From the NCBI RefSeq assembly GCF_016881065.1, contig NZ_WXYN01000016.1:508569-572568 (forward strand): 64,000 bases of DNA, read 5' to 3'. Below, in pieces: positions 61,975-64,000 of this stretch; the stretch's first letter is position 1; every line of letters starts with the position of its first letter. Origin of the DNA: Planococcus soli (GTDB lineage: Bacteria > Bacillota > Bacilli > Bacillales_A > Planococcaceae). Under the pieces are notes generated by a model. The model did not search any database. It worked only from the letters and a program-made list of their open reading frames with translations, and had not been told where the DNA came from. A program made the translations under genes and the position numbers.

Positions 61975-62835
61975 ATGAGTAAAAAAAGAATTTTAATTAC
62001 AGGACAAAGAAGTTATGTAGGAACTAACTTTATAGATTGGTTAAGTCAGTGGCCAGATAAATATGAAGTAGAAGAGTTATCTGTTCGAGGAAATCAATGG
62101 AAAAAGAAAGATTTTTCCTTATATGATTCTGTACTTCATGTTGCTGGAATTGCCCATGTCTCTACAAATCCTAAAATGGAAGAACAATATTACAAAGTGA
62201 ACCGTGACCTTACGATTGAAGTGGCTGAGCATGCTAAGAGTGAGGGGGTTAAACAATTCATTTTTATGAGTAGTATTATTGTTTACGGGGACAGCAGTAG
62301 TGAAAAGAGAATTATTGATCAGAGCACCATACCTAAACCAAGTAATTTCTATGGCAACAGTAAACTCCAGGCCGAAGAAGGAATAAAACTTTTAGAAAGT
62401 GAAAATTTTAGAGTTGCAACAATCAGGCCTCCTATGATTTATGGGAAGAATTCTAAAGGTAATTATCCAAAATTGGTTAAGGCTGCTAAGGTGCTTCCTG
62501 CATTTCCTGACTTCGATAATGAGCGTAGTATGCTTCACATAGATAATTTAAGTGAATTTTTGAGATTGATGGTCGAAAATGATGAGAGTGGACTTTTTTT
62601 CCCACAGAATAAAGAATATGTAACGACTAGTGAAATGGTTCGGGTTATTGCTGAAGCTAGCGGAAAGAAAATTAAGCTTTTAAAAGTGTTTAACCCATTT
62701 GTCAGACTTATGATTGCGAAAGTAAATGTTGTAAATAAGGTTTTTGGGAACTTAACATATGATATGAGTGTAAGTGAGTATAAAGAAGATTATCAAATTA
62801 TGAATTTAGAAGAGTCTGTGAAAAAAAGTATGTAA
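61975..62835 (+). CDS. NAD-dependent nucleotide-sugar epimerase/reductase (SDR)
   Basis: 286-aa extended SDR. ILITGQRSYVGTNFIDWL (Rossmann; the usual GxxGxxG is changed to GQRSYVG), HVAGIAHVS near 55, FIFMSSIIVYGD near 98 and YGNSK near 125 with the catalytic Tyr and Lys. It makes or finishes a sugar donor for the polymer; the substrate cannot be read from sequence. 19 bp after the sugar transferase gene. Confidence 0.8.
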   Translation: MSKKRILITGQRSYVGTNFIDWLSQWPDKYEVEELSVRGNQWKKKDFSLYDSVLHVAGIAHVSTNPKMEEQYYKVNRDLTIEVAEHAKSEGVKQFIFMSSIIVYGDSSSEKRIIDQSTIPKPSNFYGNSKLQAEEGIKLLESENFRVATIRPPMIYGKNSKGNYPKLVKAAKVLPAFPDFDNERSMLHIDNLSEFLRLMVENDESGLFFPQNKEYVTTSEMVRVIAEASGKKIKLLKVFNPFVRLMIAKVNVVNKVFGNLTYDMSVSEYKEDYQIMNLEESVKKSM

Positions 62836-62854
62836 ATAGGTGGCCGATATTATT

Positions 62855-63967
62855 ATGAAAAAAAAGGTTCTATTATTAGGAAATCACGGCTTTGTAATCT
62901 ACAATTTCCGAAAAGAATTAATTCAAAGATTATTAAAAAATGGTTACGATGTATACATCTCTCTTCCATATGATGAGAAAGTTGATGTAATGATAAGTTG
63001 GGGATGTAAGTTTGTTGAAACAAGTGTGGATAGAAGAGGAACAAATCCAAAGACAGATTTGAAGTTAGTTGGTCATTACTTAAAAATATTAAAAGACATA
63101 AAACCGGATATAGTACTTACATATACTATAAAACCTAATTTATACGGTGGTATAGCTTGCAGAATGCTTAATACTCCCTGCATTAACAATATCACAGGAT
63201 TAGGTAGTGGCTTTAGCGGAAAACCCGCCTTGAAATTTCTACTAACTAATTTATATAAAGTGGGATTAAAAAAATCTAAATGTATATTTTTCCAAAACAC
63301 TGAGGACATGAATACGTTATTAGAAAACAAGATTGTTCGAGGGCCATATGAATTAATTCCAGGTTCAGGAGTAAATTTAAATGAATTTAAGTTTATGAAA
63401 TTTCCAGCAGAAGATAACTTAAACTTTATTTTTATCGGTAGAATTATGAAGGATAAAGGGATAGATCAGTATCTAGAAGCTGCAAAAGAAGTGAAGATTA
63501 AGCATCCTAAAGCTAGTTTTAATATTGTTGGTTTTATCGAAAAATCTCAGTCTCACTACAACGAATTAATTGATGAGTATGTAAGAGAAGGATATATAAA
63601 TTTTTTAGGTTATCAGTCAGATGTACGACCATTTATACAAGAAGCTAGTTGTTTAATTCAGCCATCTCATGGAGGTGAGGGATTATCTAATGTCTTATTA
63701 GAAACTGCGGCTATGGGTAGAACTCTAATTGCATCAAATATACCGGGGTGTAAAGAAACTATTGAGGAGAATATAAACGGATATACCTTTGAAAAGAAAA
63801 ACACTAAAAATTTAATATCGAAAATAGAGAATTTTATAGATTTATCTTATAAAGAAAAGAAAGAGATGGGCCATAAATCAAGAGAAAAAGTTGAAAAAGA
63901 ATTTAATAGAGAAATTGTTGTTAATGCATACCTTAAACAAATTGAATCGATACTTAATAAACAGTGA
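62855..63967 (+). CDS. Glycosyltransferase family 4
   Basis: 370-aa GT-B enzyme. N-terminal VLLLGNHGFVIYNFRKELIQ, then GLGSGFSG; donor-binding half with FIGRIMKDKGIDQYLEAA near 196 and QPSHGGEGLSNVLLETAAMG near 272 (E-x7-E motif). I chose ATG 62855, with AGGTGG 11 nt upstream, over GTG 62840. Its TGA stop overlaps a GTG (GTGA) that may open the next gene. Confidence 0.85.
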   Translation: MKKKVLLLGNHGFVIYNFRKELIQRLLKNGYDVYISLPYDEKVDVMISWGCKFVETSVDRRGTNPKTDLKLVGHYLKILKDIKPDIVLTYTIKPNLYGGIACRMLNTPCINNITGLGSGFSGKPALKFLLTNLYKVGLKKSKCIFFQNTEDMNTLLENKIVRGPYELIPGSGVNLNEFKFMKFPAEDNLNFIFIGRIMKDKGIDQYLEAAKEVKIKHPKASFNIVGFIEKSQSHYNELIDEYVREGYINFLGYQSDVRPFIQEASCLIQPSHGGEGLSNVLLETAAMGRTLIASNIPGCKETIEENINGYTFEKKNTKNLISKIENFIDLSYKEKKEMGHKSREKVEKEFNREIVVNAYLKQIESILNKQ

Positions 63968-64000
63968 AAAAGTTTTTACGGGTATTAATCGTAATCTTAG
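63964..64000 (+). CDS. Start of a further gene, cut by the window edge
   Basis: GTG 63964 overlaps the preceding stop (GTGA) and begins MKKFLRVLIVIL, a membrane-segment or signal-like start. Only twelve codons are visible and no clear ribosome site is seen, so this is tentative. Confidence 0.4.
   Translation, partial: MKKFLRVLIVIL

Overview
The window looks like chromosome of a Gram-positive Bacillales bacterium, most likely a Planococcaceae member such as Planococcus or Planomicrobium. I infer this from strong AGGAGG-type ribosome sites with frequent TTG/GTG starts, moderate GC, many S-layer-homology (SLH) surface proteins next to a csaB operon, WalR-type boxes, and a Bacillales-type exopolysaccharide locus. 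I see no rRNA, tRNA, CRISPR array or prophage.

Layout. 1-7,000: the end of a membrane protein, a RocB-like M20 hydrolase, a NERD-domain protein bracketed by large 21-bp periodic repeat arrays, an AmhX-like M20 amidohydrolase and an AGCS-type sodium:alanine symporter. 7,000-14,100: four SLH-anchored cell-wall enzymes (NlpC/P60 endopeptidase, subtilisin-like protease, amidase, glucosaminidase). 14,173-19,513: a tightly coupled operon, tagA - flippase - DUF5693-like membrane protein - csaB. It probably makes and pyruvylates the secondary cell-wall polysaccharide to which SLH domains bind, so the anchor is encoded beside its clients. 20,800-38,700: an acyltransferase, an SLH-anchored 5'-nucleotidase, an SLH-anchored nuclease, and two large paralogous subtilases, only one of which has SLH domains. 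38,680-43,750: a RAYT (REP-associated Y1 transposase) flanked by its palindromes, a triplet of unknown membrane-anchored paralogs (one interrupted by TGA) and an HtrA-like protease. 44,100-51,600: NlpC/P60 enzyme, patatin-like lipase, acyltransferase, small membrane proteins and a secreted 5'-nucleotidase. 52,138-64,000: an exopolysaccharide locus (sugar-nucleotide enzymes, glycosyltransferases, LCP and SGNH-like proteins, Wzz/BY-kinase/phosphatase module, CapD-like dehydratase, initiating sugar transferase). Its last 2.7 kb is visibly more AT-rich.

The most unusual content is in the intergenic DNA. A short motif (TTCATGTAGA and variants) recurs with near-exact 21-bp spacing, about two helical turns, in at least eight arrays. 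In one array it is organised into an 82-bp higher-order unit (21+21+21+19). Three loci (about 19.6-20.8, 28.3-29.4 and 33.9-34.8 kb) share a composite architecture: a GCTTTTCGC-NN-GCGAAAAGC palindrome, an array on one strand, a central TTCGC-NNN-GCGAA palindrome, an array on the other strand, then one or two ~99-bp hairpin elements. The hairpin copies differ by paired changes that preserve the stem. Remnants lie at 43.9, 48.9-49.1 and 54.9-55.1 kb. I do not recognise this family from the literature, and it is my main candidate for something undescribed. A separate REP/RAYT system is also present. All functional statements are inferences from motifs and context; no database search was possible.
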